The translations under genes and the position numbers were made by a program. The notes beneath the pieces are model-generated. The model was not told the origin of the DNA and ran no database searches. It saw only the letters and a list, made by a program, of their open reading frames with translations. A DNA stretch of 64,000 nt from Phialocephala subalpina. Taxonomy: Eukaryota; Ascomycota; Leotiomycetes; Helotiales; Mollisiaceae. Numbering within the stretch: position 1 is the stretch's first letter; every line of letters starts with the position of its first letter. Shown piece by piece: positions 44,904-55,753 of this stretch. Where the stretch lies: the NCBI GenBank assembly GCA_900073065.1, contig FJOG01000012.1:1139253-1203252 (forward strand), in the 5' to 3' direction.

Positions 44904-46851
44904 ATGTCATTTCCTCACGTTACTCGCACTGGAATGGCTACGACTTCTTCCATAGCTTCTTCGGAGCATTCGTCAGCTGATCAGGCGCCCTCAGCAGCCA
45001 AGCCGTCTCCGTCAGTCGACGTCGACGACCAGTACGAAGATGCAGAAAAGAATTACCAACCAAAGTCCCTCAAGTTCTGGACAATCATGACTGGCATGTA
45101 TCTATCGATTTTCCTCGTCGCGTTGGACCGGACAATAATTGCCACCGCCATTCCGAAAATCACAGACGAATTCGACTCCATCGAGGACATCGGCTGGTAT
45201 GGCTCTGCCTACATGTTGGCTTGCGCCTGCTTGTTTCCTATTTCTGGTCGTATCTACCAACTCTACTCCACGAAATGGGTTTTTATTAGCTCCCTGGTCA
45301 TCTTCGAGGCTGGCTCAGCTCTCTGTGGTGCCGCTCCCAGTTCTGTCGCCTTCATTGTTGGACGTGCTATTGCTGGTCTGGGATCGGCTGGCATTTTCAC
45401 TGGCGGCATGATGATCATGCTTCCGCTACTCCCTCTTCGCAAACGTCCAGTTTTCACCTCCTTGTTCGGAATGGCTTTTGGTATTGCATCGGTGCTTGGT
45501 CCATTCATGGGTGGTGCCTTTACAGATAAAGTGTAAGTCGATTAAGTGCCTCGCTTTGAACCTTGTTTGCTAACTCCTCTGACTGATAGGACATGGAGGT
45601 GGTGTTTCTACATCAACTTGCCCATTGGTGGCTTTACAATCCTTGCGATACTCCTCTTCTTCCACATTCCATCACCCGAACACGAGAAGGTCTCTGCTTT
45701 TGCCCAAATAAAGAATCTGGACCCGATCGGAATTCTATTTTTCGTTCCGTCCATTGTATGCCTCGTTCTCGCCCTCCAGTGGGGAGGCTCCTCCTACTCC
45801 TGGTCAGCACCGAGGATCATCGGCCTGCTCGTCGCCTGTGCCGTTCTGCTCGTCCTTTTCATCATCGTCGAAGTCATCATGCCAAAGACTGCCATGGTTC
45901 CAACTCGAGTCGTTCTTCAACGTTCGGTTGCCGGTGCCATGCTATTCATGTTCCTTCTCTCCGGGGCCTTAATGTCGATCATTTATTATCTGACGATTTG
46001 GTTCCAAGCCGTCAAGGGCGATTCGGCTCTCCATTCGGGCATCAGCACCATCCCGTTACTCTTATCCATGATCATCCTAGCAATACCAACAGCCATCTTC
46101 ACGCAAAAGATCGGATACTATGTCCCCGCCTTACTTCTTGCTCCCGTTCTCTGTACAGCAGGCGCTGGTATGCTGTCAACCCTGGCGCCGGGCTCAAACC
46201 ACAGCAAATGGATCGGATACCAAATTCTCTACGGCTTCGGTCTCGGCGTCGGTTTCCAAACCTCCAACTTAGCACCACAGAATGTCTTACCCCGCGCAGA
46301 CGTCCCCATCGGCATGGCACTCATGTTCTTCATGTAAGCACCAATTTTTCTGAGAATTATTGCTTCTTTCGTGCTGTCTCTAGAGTGCATTGCTCCATAT
46401 GCACTCCAGCTGTACTCTAGCTACACTCCAGACGCACTCCTAAGACATGCATATTTGCTCTCAAAAAATACAAAAGAAGTTAGCTAACTCCGAGATCTTG
46501 ATGAACAGGCAGCAACTCGGTGGCTCCATCTTTGTGTCTGTCAGTCAGAATATCTTTTCGACCAAACTTGTGGATCGGCTTTCTGGAGTTGCGGGTCTCG
46601 ATGCTGAAGCGATTGTCAATACGGGTGCGACGAATTTGAGGAGTGTGGTGCCGGCGAGTGAGCTTGCGGTCGTTTTGGACGCGTATAGTTATTCGTTGAC
46701 GAGAGTCTTTGTTATGGCTGCTGCTATGAGTGCTTGTATGATTTTGGGAGCTGCGGCTGTGGAGTGGAAGAGTATTAAGGGGAAGAAGGGAGCTGAAGGC
46801 TCGGAGAAGATTGAGGAGGCTGAGCTGGAAGAGGGAAAGAGCGAGGTATAG
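44904..46851 (+). CDS. MFS drug/toxin exporter, DHA2 (14-helix) type
   Basis: Three exons: 44904-45532, 45590-46333 and 46509-46851, with introns GTAAGT...GATAG and GTAAGC...ACAG, in phase, 571 residues. A second ATG at 44934 could be used. Cytosolic N-terminus of about 60 residues, then the first helix and LDRTIIATAIPKITDEF, IGWYGSAYMLACA and SGRIYQLYSTKWVF (loop 2-3 motif), GRAIAGLGSAGIFTGG, the antiporter motif C as GIASVLGPFMGGAFTD, then TWRWCFYINLPIGG, all typical of H+-coupled multidrug exporters such as fungal metabolite pumps. The C-terminal tail is charged (EGSEKIEEAELEEGKSEV). Substrate unknown. The divergent zinc-cluster gene suggests an inducible efflux module. No biosynthetic genes are visible nearby. 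The second intron is long (175 nt) and has CACTCC repeats. Confidence 0.92.
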
Positions 46852-47103
46852 AGTGCACTATGCGGAGTCGGAGTACATCGGACAAATGCAGCATTTTCGC
46901 TTGTATACATATGAATTTGGAGCACGAGCACCCTATGAAAACACACGGCATAGAACACATTGTACATAGATACTCTCTTCTGTTGATTTCATATGATAGA
47001 CATTGATAATAGAAACATACCTGACCACGAAATCAACTTAAATTCGGACTTTGATTCTCATAGCCCCGTCCAAGGACCCGAGATACGAAGTCCAACCCCA
47101 AGG
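46852..47103. other. 3' flank of the exporter, nothing seen
   Basis: Short intergenic stretch with no recognised motif. Confidence 0.5.
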
Positions 47104-47718
47104 CTAGCCAGGCATAAAGCCTTCCAAGAGCAACACATTCACCTTCACAGCTAGGAATTCCAAAAGAATCAAGTGTTTCGGTGATGGAATTTGCAGACGT
47201 GCTCGTTTATTTGTTGAGCAGAAGATCGCATAAGGGAGCTTAAATAGCAAAATCAAGAGTATTGTAAGGTTGCATCGGTTGAGCAAGGACTCAAAGATCA
47301 AAGAGGCAGGCAGAAACTCGAAGAGAGTACCGATCTCGACTCGCGACTCGGATTTTGGAAGTATATAATCCACGCTCAGAGTATTCCAACTAGTACACAC
47401 TTCTGAAGCATCTTTCACGCCTTCAAGAGAAGCTCGACTCTTGCCTCCAATCCAAAACAAGCGTCAAATTTTTTGAGCGAGAGAAGAATCAGTGAAGGTC
47501 TGTCGTCTCTTACTTGCGCTGAAATTCTCATATTGGAGTATAACGGAGTCTAGAGTACTCTTCTTCAAAAGAGATGACAACAAAGCTCTTTCCAGCCAAC
47601 ATGTTTCGATGTCAAGGATGAAAGGCACATGGGCTTGGGTCACGGCTCTCATGAGGCTGGCAGAGAAGTTCATCAGTGCGGTAGCACAAAAAGATCGAAG
47701 TGTCCTTGCCTCCTTCAT
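47104..47718 (-). pseudogene. Possible gene of unknown family with one in-frame TGA
   Basis: Minus-strand frame of 204 codons from ATG 47718 (MKEARTLRSFCATALMNFSA) to a stop at 47104-47106, broken only by TGA at 47464-47466. Before the stop it reads AHVPFILDIETCWLERALLS and SKRRQTFTDSSLAQKI. After it, it reads FWIGGKSRASLEGVKDASEV and VEIGTLFEFLPASLIFES, with a hydrophobic LTILLILLFKLPYAIF. Composition is protein-like throughout. It may be a nonsense-mutated gene or chance; no family recognised. Confidence 0.35.
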
Positions 47719-47856
47719 GGCCTATAGAAGCAGCATGGAACCGTCTATCGCCACATATTATGTATGTTGGATAGTCCAGAGGGAAGACGGACACGAATAT
47801 ATAGTAATTAAGGGACTTTAAAGCACTAAGAACGTAAGCTGTCACATGAGGCGGCA

Positions 47857-48212
47857 GCGCTTTTAGGCTGCTCGTGGGGGGACCCATAGGGGAAGTTTCA
47901 AGATTTTACCCTACCTATAAATACTCTATAAGGTAAAGATATATTATTATTTCCCTTATTGAGAAACCTATAAGGTACTAAGACTATATAAATGTACTAT
48001 AATAGATGCATAAAATATGTATAATTATATAAAATTCGTAAAAATATATAAATTTATATATTCTTAGTACCCCGTAAAGGAAGTTCTCAAAAAAAAAAAA
48101 ATTTCTACTTGTAGGGGATTCAAAAACAAAAAACTTTACCTATAGTCCCCTATGGGGCAGAGTAAGAATGGGGTTTTGTACCCTGTGGTTTTTTTGCGAG
48201 CAGCCTAAGCGC
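47857..48212. mobile_element. Small AT-rich MITE-like element (356 bp)
   Basis: Bounded by inverted repeats GCGCTTTTAGGCTGCTCG (47857-47874) and CGAGCAGCCTAAGCGC (48197-48212). A second inverted pair lies inside (CCCATAGGGGA at about 47882 and TCCCCTATGGGG at about 48147). The core is very AT-rich with no ORF. If the ends are GGCTGCTCG...CGAGCAGCC, the flanking dinucleotide is TA on both sides, which would suit a Tc1/mariner-type element. The precise boundary is uncertain. Confidence 0.55.
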
Positions 48213-48870
48213 CTTGGTCGGAACGGAAGCTCCCCATGCCAAGCTGTATATATTCGCGTCTGTCCGGTTTGTGGACTTCAACCAGCACCAATTGTAACCT
48301 CTCTCCTTCAACTCTTCTTTGATTCGTGGTTGTGGGAGACTTTGCTTTGACTGATTTTTTTTCCTTGTGCATACCTTTGAGCAACGTTGTATGGTCAAGT
48401 ATGTGTTAGAACTTCTCACCATCTCCTTTTGCTTGTGACCGACTCGAGAAGCCCATTTTCTAAACAGAATGGAATAAAATGAATGACAAAAGCACCAGAA
48501 CGACGACAAACACTCGAAACCTTCCAGACAACCCTACTACATTATCAACACGAGCTCAACCAGTGAGGATTAGGAAAGATGGTGCATATTCGGTTCAAGG
48601 GCTGGACTGCGAATCAACACCGAGGGTTTATGGCTAGTCGCACGATGGGACTGTGCTACGATTGATGTGATCTCTACTCTTCTCATGCGATTTTATATCT
48701 CCCTGTACAGGTAGAGACTGTGTGTAAGTTTTAGGATCCACCAGGCTTGGGACTTGCCGTAAATGCAAACGACCATATGGGGAAGTAACTTAGTATCTTA
48801 AAAGGAAGATAAAACAAGTGAATAGTAACAACAGCCCTGCCTTGACACGCTTCCACTGCTAGTATATAAG
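48213..48870. other. No gene recognised
   Basis: About 0.66 kb of intergenic sequence without motif. Confidence 0.4.
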
Positions 48871-49231
48871 CTATCCTTGATGTGTCCTGATAACCTCAGA
48901 TTCCTTGAGCAGTCCTTCTCGCATTCCATGGAGTTTCCATTCCAGTTCTCGGCCAAAGGCCTGCTTCAAACACGCCCCCATTGAATGTGACCGGGTCTGA
49001 ATAGCAAGATATTCCTTCAGCTCAACCATGCTCCCTGGGAAGCACTCAAGTTCGACATGGTCTAGGGAATAACAGTGACAACAACACGAAATTTGACAGC
49101 AAAAACACTTCGTCGGCTGGAGACAGCCAAAATTTTACCTTCTCTGCTGAGAAGAAGGTTTTAATCAGAGCAAAGTCTTTCGGGGACACATCCACCATGT
49201 CGTTACTACATCCGTACCCCATCAATGGCAA
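48871..49231 (-). CDS. Small hypothetical protein, two exons (tentative)
   Basis: The minus strand from ATG 49231 encodes MPLMGYGCSNDMVDVSPKDF...FSAEK, followed by GTAAAATT, a candidate 5' splice site. After a CCCTAG acceptor near 49062 another open frame reads HVELECFPGSMVELKEYLAI, RSHSMGACLKQAFGRELEWK and LHGMREGLLKESEVIRTHQG, then TAG at 48871-48873. Both parts look coding. However, this donor/acceptor pair leaves the second part out of phase by one base, so the real splice site differs or the gene is damaged. About 95 residues. Family not recognised. Confidence 0.4.
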
Positions 49232-49921
49232 GCATTAGCTCGGTGCATTGCAAAGCGATTGACAGAATAGTAGGACAGTTTTGGAGCTTAACACGTGACT
49301 CCCCGAACGCAAGGCGCTCTTCAAGTATAGGTATGTTTCACTTCGTGGGCGTGTACATGTGTGGGCAGTCAATTGGCTACAGATATTGCGTCTGAGTAGC
49401 ACTTTCTTGAACCTCACAAGATCTGAAGCATCCGTTTCATAGAGCCGCGAGCTGACGACATGGCATCACATCCCCGCAACGCCTGTCAAGCACTCGACAT
49501 CTCCTCCCTCGCAGCAGGGGAAACACTCCATTGCCACACCTCCATCTCCGAGCTCTCAGCCTGCGGCCTCTACTCTAGACTAAAACGAGACTTCGATACC
49601 GAAATCAAGGAGATTCTCGATGATTCCTTCACACGCGACTAGAAATTCAGTGTAGTCTGCAAACGATTACTAATTCGATGTTATTACATTCAAATATATG
49701 AACTTTTAAGGGTAGCGATACCAGATATAATAAACTCTCCCAGTATGCTTGTTACTGGCACAATAGACGAAGGTTGAATATATATTTTCATGGATAGAAA
49801 ATATGTGCTCATTTGCATTTTTCATCCCACGGTTGACATTCCTATCTATCTATTGTGTTAGGTACCATTCCCCTCACTATTTAACTGCTCTTATTGTAGC
49901 AATATAGACTTGTCTGTTCCT
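49232..49921 (+). other. Intergenic with one 60-codon ORF (49460-49642)
   Basis: The small plus-strand frame 49460-49642 (MASHPRNACQALDISSLAAG...LDDSFTRD) has good codon choice (C-ending codons) and a clean start. It is short and has no motif, so it is only a candidate gene. The rest of the stretch is AT-rich and empty. Confidence 0.35.
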
Positions 49922-50887
49922 TCACCCTTTTACACCCTTCCTCTCCTCCCTTCTCTTCTCAACCCACTGTCCCAGCTGTCTCCAGATCTCTTGTTTCTGC
50001 TGAATACTCAGGCTAGCAGCCAAGCCGCTTGTGCTTGTTGCCACAAACACCCGAGCTCCCTGCCACGGGGTTTCTGTTCCTCCGAAACCACCACTCTTTC
50101 CCATATTTTCCGTAGTATCTTGAAAGCCATACTTGAATTCATGGGCCTTCATAGCCTTCCCGTATTTCCACTTCCAAACCGCTTCCCAGATGCTTTTCCC
50201 AACTAGACATACCACCTCCGGCTGCGACTTCCGGATCTTTTCATCAAGGACGCCGGCACCGGCAACCATCTCATCCTTGCTGAGCTCCCCGCCATTCCTG
50301 GTTGCCCTATCAACTATATTTGTGTTCCCCAAGTCGTATTCCTTTGGTAGGATGACATACTCTGCAGGTGCGAGCTGCCGATGTGGGGTGAGGCCCGAAG
50401 AGTGCAGCAAACGCCAGAAATGGTTCGAGGGGTGGGCGTAGGGATGGCCGAGTGTCGCGGTTTGGATGCCGGGATTCAAGCCTACGAAGAGGCATAGGAG
50501 GTTAGGAGTGATCGTGTCAGTGAGCCCTTTAAGGTGGGCGTAGGTGCTCGGAGGGGCGTATCCTTTCGAAGGGCGGGGTTTCTTGGTCAAGGAAGTGTCT
50601 TGAAGCGATTCTGAGGTTGACTTTTCTGCAGTGCGTTTTCGTTTCGACTGACGGTGTGTTGAAGAAGGGGGAAGCGTGTCTGATGCAATTGAGTCCACAT
50701 GCTGTTTGGTTGTCATAGAGTTTTCGGACTTACTAGGGTCGCCCTTCGTAGTTAAAGACAATGTTTTGTCGATATCGTCGTCTGCCGGGGGTTGAGGAGT
50801 CGGAGAGTTCTTGGGTCCCGAGTCGGGCTCAACATATTCCGATCCAGTAGCCTTTGGCTTGCGTGCTGCAGCGTTCTTGCGAGCCAT
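49922..50887 (-). CDS. G/T(U) mismatch-specific DNA glycosylase (TDG/MUG family)
   Basis: Single exon, 321 residues. It excises uracil or thymine mispaired with guanine, starting base excision repair. The N-terminal ~110 residues are low-complexity and basic (SKRKRTAEKS), likely a nuclear-localisation and DNA-contact tail. The catalytic core follows: LCLFVGLNPGIQTA with GLNPG at 136-140 (the Asn of GxNP activates water), GHPYAHPSNHFWRLL with NHFW at 155-158, then EVVCLVGKSIWEAVWKW, and the C-terminal VFVATSTSGLAASL that inserts into the DNA helix. All family landmarks are present in the right order. The core resembles fission yeast Thp1 and human TDG. Start chosen at the first ATG; it looks intact. 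Confidence 0.88.
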   Translation of the reverse strand: MARKNAAARKPKATGSEYVEPDSGPKNSPTPQPPADDDIDKTLSLTTKGDPSKSENSMTTKQHVDSIASDTLPPSSTHRQSKRKRTAEKSTSESLQDTSLTKKPRPSKGYAPPSTYAHLKGLTDTITPNLLCLFVGLNPGIQTATLGHPYAHPSNHFWRLLHSSGLTPHRQLAPAEYVILPKEYDLGNTNIVDRATRNGGELSKDEMVAGAGVLDEKIRKSQPEVVCLVGKSIWEAVWKWKYGKAMKAHEFKYGFQDTTENMGKSGGFGGTETPWQGARVFVATSTSGLAASLSIQQKQEIWRQLGQWVEKRREERKGVKG

Positions 50888-53094
50888 GATGGCATTATAG
50901 AGTTGAGAATATCAAGAACTGCATGGTACTTATGAGTCTGCGGAAGGAGTGATGCCTAAATGTCGTGGCGGCTTTCAAAAGGCAAAATCAGCCACAGAGT
51001 TTCGGACTGAACCAAACTAATTTCATTTTGAGCCAAACGCGATGTTAAATATTCTTGCCACACAATGTCAAATTTGAAAATCGAATGTAACAATTTTGAT
51101 CAACGGTTCCAAAATTTGGGACCTTGAGCTCGAGGTTTGGGGGGCCTTTCGAATATCTTGTTAAAAGTTGATTGCGCACGGTACATACGGAGGTGCCAGG
51201 CCTAATGTTTTGCACACCGCCCGGTTCTACCACCAACCAATTCATTTTGCCCATTCAAGAGGCGAGGGCGGTGTGCAAAAACATTAGATCCGTAAATAGG
51301 GTGAGCAGACCGAAGCTGAGCTGTGCATGAGCAGGGCGGCACGGGGTCACATGAGCCTGAAGGCTGGGGAGCGCCGAGATTCCGACGGTGAAAAAGCTGA
51401 GCAGGTTTTATACCAGCTCAATCAAACTTCAATCGCCAGAAAAAGAGAAGCTCAAGACTTCGTTTTCTACTTCTTGCGTGCCCCACGATCAAACCCCAAT
51501 CTATATTAATCGAGGCAAGGGCAGCGATAAGCTTCACCCCACTTACTAGGACTGACTGAATGCGTTTCTATTCGAACCTTGTTTCACACTCATGCTTCTG
51601 AAGTTAGACTCAAAGGAAGGATATATATATCCCAACCACGGAGGTAGCGACAGATAGACAGAGACAAGTATGGCTATTATTTTCGTTCAGTGAGAGAGAA
51701 AGGGACGCTCGGCTTCAAATTGGTGGCAAAATCGCTGCTTTCTGGTTTGTTCGACTAAACACTCGCTTTCAGTGCCTTCTAGGTGATAGGAGGAGGAGCG
51801 TTGCTCCTCTATTTCAGGTTGGGGTTCATCGCCGTTTCTAACGATCTTGAACTCCAGGCAACACAAGAGTCAGAGATAATAGAAATTCCAAAGTTGGCAA
51901 CAAAGACAGTTCGTCCACTCATCAAAGGTGAGGTAACCAGCAGAAGTGCTACTTGGAATTCGATCAGTACTGCCATGAGTCTTGCTACGTGTGATAGAAA
52001 GACTGCCTGAAGTGAGATAGGGGTATCTCTGCAACCACGATCTTGTCCTTGTTTCTGCGGTCGCTCGTTTGGTGTATGAATTTTGCACTAGTGATTCAAG
52101 GGAAGAATTTATACTCGAGCTCAAGTGGTTTTCAAGGAGGATCCGAGGAATTCGCGCCTGCCGTACAATAATCAGCAAGAAGTGAATCAAGTCGAAGCTT
52201 TCAGCACTAAGCAGACTGTGCGTCTTTTCACCTGGCGTCCAAACTGCTGCCTACATCTTTCGAAACAAAATAAGACACTGAAAGTACTCAAGGGAGAACA
52301 TAAACGCTCCATCGGAACGAGAAACAATACTCCGCGAATCCGAGCCTCATGACAAGCACATTCCTAACGCATCACAGCAGACCTCCCTAATCCCTGTATG
52401 GCAAGTCTTTTTCATACAACACTTGAGCTGAGATGTGACCGCTTCTTTGGACTCCGTACTTCAGCACGAAGAAGCCCCTAGCCTGAAAGTGAACAACGCA
52501 ATACATTGACAATGAAAATGGAAGTAACAACAAACACCCGAAGCCAAGACGACATCTCGTCTCAGTCAGGCCGAGCTATATCATGATGCTGAGTCGACGA
52601 ATAGGGTCATAGGACGCATGAGCAGGACAAGATCGCTGCGGTGCTCCATGTAGCGAATTCGATAGGTTAAGATATGCCATCGATACGAGCAGCTATCGTC
52701 CATGGGCAAGTTGGTAAAGGACATGAAACTCATCGTATATATAGGTGGAAGGAGAGTATTGCGATGAGAAAATTCGCGTGCTTTTGATGAAACGGAAGTG
52801 AATTGTAAGATGAAAAAAGGCACCCATTAATCCTTGCTCTTGGATAGTCTTGTTCCTAATAGACGTTTAATCGTCTTGGACGCATATAACATCTCCCAGC
52901 ACTAGGAAGACACGACCACAACTCACACTCAGTATCCGTTTACGGTGACGACCAAAGTGCTAGCATGTATGCGTTCTACTTTAGGCTCAAAGCCTGCAGG
53001 CGTCTCGCCGGTACATACAAAATACCGGTTCCCCTAGACGTCCGAAATGCAGTGTTCCCTTTGCAGCGCAAGAATGAGAAAAGGCAGAAAAGTA
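50888..53094. other. About 2.2 kb without a supported gene
   Basis: Several frames of 60-106 codons (51783-52010 plus, 51870-52190 minus, 52581-52823 minus) lack motifs. An inverted pair, GTGCAAAACATTAG-like at about 51203-51220 and TGTGCAAAAACATTAG at about 51271-51287, flanks a short region near 51240. Otherwise nothing seen. Confidence 0.4.
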
Positions 53095-53665
53095 AACGTG
53101 ATAACGAAATGCGCGCCGCAGAAGCCAAACTGAACGAACTACCAAATTTCATGATGAAAATAGATGTCGATGGCTTTGGAGAGTTGAATGTTCATTTTTC
53201 GCATGATTGGCGGGATAGGAAGGGGCGGTGCCGTTGTTGTTCGTTCATGGTTGTGAGTGCTTTCTTCATATGTCAATCGAACAACAAGTTCCAGATTGAT
53301 CCGTGATGTGGGAGTCGCACCGTTTGACATTCGTGAGACTTTTCAGATTCACGTATACTAATCCCATCTTGTTTGAAAGCGAACTGCTTTACGAAACCCT
53401 TTTGCGTTTCGATTGTCATCTTGCCAGGAGTATTCGTTAAGCCAGTAGCTGTGTAAGGATTTGATGTCTTTCCTAGCACTCAGTTAGACCCGTGTTTGAC
53501 AACACTTTCAGTTTGAAGAAACTCACAAAGAAACGCCGTATTCCCATCCCGCGTCCGCGAGTTCGTGGGTTGGGAAGTCTGTGAGTTCGAAGTTTTTTTT
53601 TTTCGCAATCGTTGTAGCTTCTCGTCCGGGACATGGATCTGGTATGATCTGATATCACTCGCCAT
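53095..53665 (-). pseudogene. Epoxide hydrolase fragments in opposite orientation (pseudogene)
   Basis: The N-terminal piece lies on the minus strand. ATG at 53665 starts MASDIRSYQIHVPDEKLQRL, then after an 11-A run the frame changes to NFELTDFPTHELADAGWEYG. A GTGAGT intron follows, then KDIKSLHSYWLNEYSWQDD down to about 53400. This is the epoxide hydrolase N-terminal domain. The next segment of the same domain, [20 protein letters not shown] and GELNVHF, then AVPLLFVHG in a shifted frame, is on the plus strand at 53116-53250. In intact enzymes these are consecutive, with [12 protein letters not shown] leading into the alpha/beta-hydrolase core, so part of the gene has been inverted. The catalytic core is absent. 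Confidence 0.75.
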
Positions 53666-54906
53666 GTTGCTGTTTATATTCGCGTCTAGCTGTTGTTGGT
53701 TCACACGAAGAATTGGAAGGCAGTGTCGAAAATCGATGGGTTGGGTTCAAGTGGAAGAGGACGGATTGAGAATAGCCGTCTCGGTAGCCTCTTGCTTGCT
53801 TCGTGTAGGAATGAAAACCACGAACGACGGTTCTTCGGAGCAAACCTCTTCAAGCAATTCCAGTTGCAAAAGATACCCTTGAGGCCAGAAGGTTGAAAAA
53901 TGCAAGATACAGGGGAGTAAAAAAAAATTAAAGATGTGGGGTACATAGACCCCGCATACCCGGGGCCGAGTAGACCAAACTCCTCTAGCTCCAGTACCCC
54001 GCCTCCCCAGCTTTCAGCCTGAACTATCAAGACAGTGCACCCAAGACTATTGAACTTGTTTACTGATCCGATTTCTTGGCACGAGAGTTTCGTGTAGAAC
54101 AGTGGCTGGCTGCACTCGCAGATCAATTTAGAAGAGGGTGTGGTGACACGAGCTGAGAGGCGAGAAATGTAATCAAGAAAGGTACTAGAACGAAAGCAAG
54201 GAAGGGTAATCGAGAAAGATGTGCAACATACCATTCCCTCGGGTTCTTTCTTGCTTTTTGCCATGTTCGAATCAGGAACTGTCCTGTCAGCCAGGACAAA
54301 AGCTAGGTATGTAGAAAGAAGGTGGAAAATAGTTCCACGGATCCAGAACTCTCTCATGCATTATAAACAAAATACAGTAAACCCATCCTATCACCTCACT
54401 TCACATCTCCTTTCGTCGCAATCATCTCAACTCCCATCCTATCCGTAGATAGGAAGTAATGCAGACGCCTGCCGCCCAGTCTGTCCGAAGTGGCGAAAAG
54501 AAAATGCCGAACTCGATCTTGAATTTATGTGCAGAAGCGAAGATTTTGTCGAATTCGACTGACAAAGGAAGAATCGTTCGTGGGCCGAAAGATGCTGAAC
54601 GCCGAGAAGAGGGTATAGAGAAGTGTCCGCTCTGCTTGCCTCGAGGCTCGTTCTCTGAATGTTTTGGAATTGAAGTCGGGATTGTCGAGTCGAGTCGAGA
54701 AACGTGCTCGTTCATCTGAGACCTCGAAAAAAAAACTCCCACATCTCGAGCCCTTGTCGTCGCCCCTGTCGTCGCCCCAACCACAAAAGAAAATATGTAC
54801 CATGTGCAAGCGCACATCCGCAGACGCGACGAACGCTCATTAGACCACCAACGCCAACTCCCATTCCCATATTCTCACTCATCTCCACCTCACCGTCGAA
54901 CCAACT
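53666..54906. other. No supported gene
   Basis: Long overlapping frames exist on both strands (for example 53701-54357 minus, 218 codons) but have no motif, poor codon choice and no counterpart I know. 54720-54906 is the 3' flank of the Rho3 gene. Confidence 0.35.
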
Positions 54907-55753
54907 TCACATGATATTACACTTCGAATCATCCTTCCCCCCATTCTGCTTCACACTCAACGCCACCCTCGCCGCCTCCGTAAACGCTTCATTGACCCCC
55001 CTATTCCTCATCGCCGAACACTCAAGATACCTCAACGCCCCAATTCTCCTCGCTACCTCAAGACCCTGGTTATAATTGATCATTTCCTTCTTCTCTCTTG
55101 TCTGTGTAGCTGCACCATCTTCAGCAGTTTCGTCATCGGCGGATTGTTCACGGAGATCGCATTTTAGGGCTACCAAGACAAGCTTCACGCCTTGGCAGTT
55201 CTCGGCGATTTCTCCGACCCATTTGGATTCGACGTTTTCGAGGGAGTCTTTGCTGTCGACGCTGAAGCAGAGCATGATGGCATGGGTGTCGTCGTAGGAG
55301 AGGGAGCGGAGGCGGTCGAATTCTTCTTGGCCGGCTGTGTCCCAGAGGGAGAGCTCGATGTGGACGTTGTCGACGAAGATGTCTAAGGTGGTTTTAGTAT
55401 GTGAATTGTGCCATTGTGAGATCTGTGGAAGTGAGGAACGTACCATGGACGTAGTTCTCGAAGACTGTCGGTTCGTAGACTGTTGGGAAATACCTGCCCA
55501 CCATTAGCACATGCCATTGCCTAGCCATTGCGGAAGAATTAATTACCCTCTTGTGAAGACATTCAGCAAACTGGTTTTACCGCATGCTCCATCTCCTCTG
55601 CAGCAATCTGTCAGCTCCTGTCCGTACAAATTCCGTCTGCCGCCGAATCTCCATGCGCGATGCCCGCCTGGCAGATCGGATTGACTGCGGACCAACATAC
55701 AATAACACCAGCTTCCTCTGCGTCGTCTTACTTCCTCCAATCCCGCACGGCAT
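54907..55753 (-). CDS. RHO3: Rho3-like small GTPase
   Basis: Four exons: 55753-55701, 55597-55547, 55493-55444 and 55382-54907, with introns GTATGT...GCAG, GTAATT...GGCAG and GTACGT...TTAG. All joins are in phase and give 209 residues. G1 is GDGACGKTS (split by intron 1 just before it), switch I YFPTVYEPTVFENYV, G3 DTAGQEEFDRLRSLSYDD, G4 as LKCDLRE, G5 as ECSAM. The tail ends CNIM, a CaaX box with Met favouring farnesylation. The order and the HDIFVDNVHIELSLWDTAGQ block match fungal Rho3, which guides polarised exocytosis and actin organisation at hyphal tips, membrane-anchored. It has an insert after G4 (EQSADDETAEDGAATQTREK), also usual in Rho3. It looks intact. Confidence 0.92.

Noticed and set aside
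45593..46420. 275-codon plus-strand frame inside the MFS exporter
   Set aside because: Out-of-frame shadow of exon 2; residues are His/Arg/Ser-rich without structure.
53701..54357. 218-codon minus-strand frame
   Set aside because: No motif, unusual composition, overlaps plus-strand frames, and no splice signals. Treated as chance.
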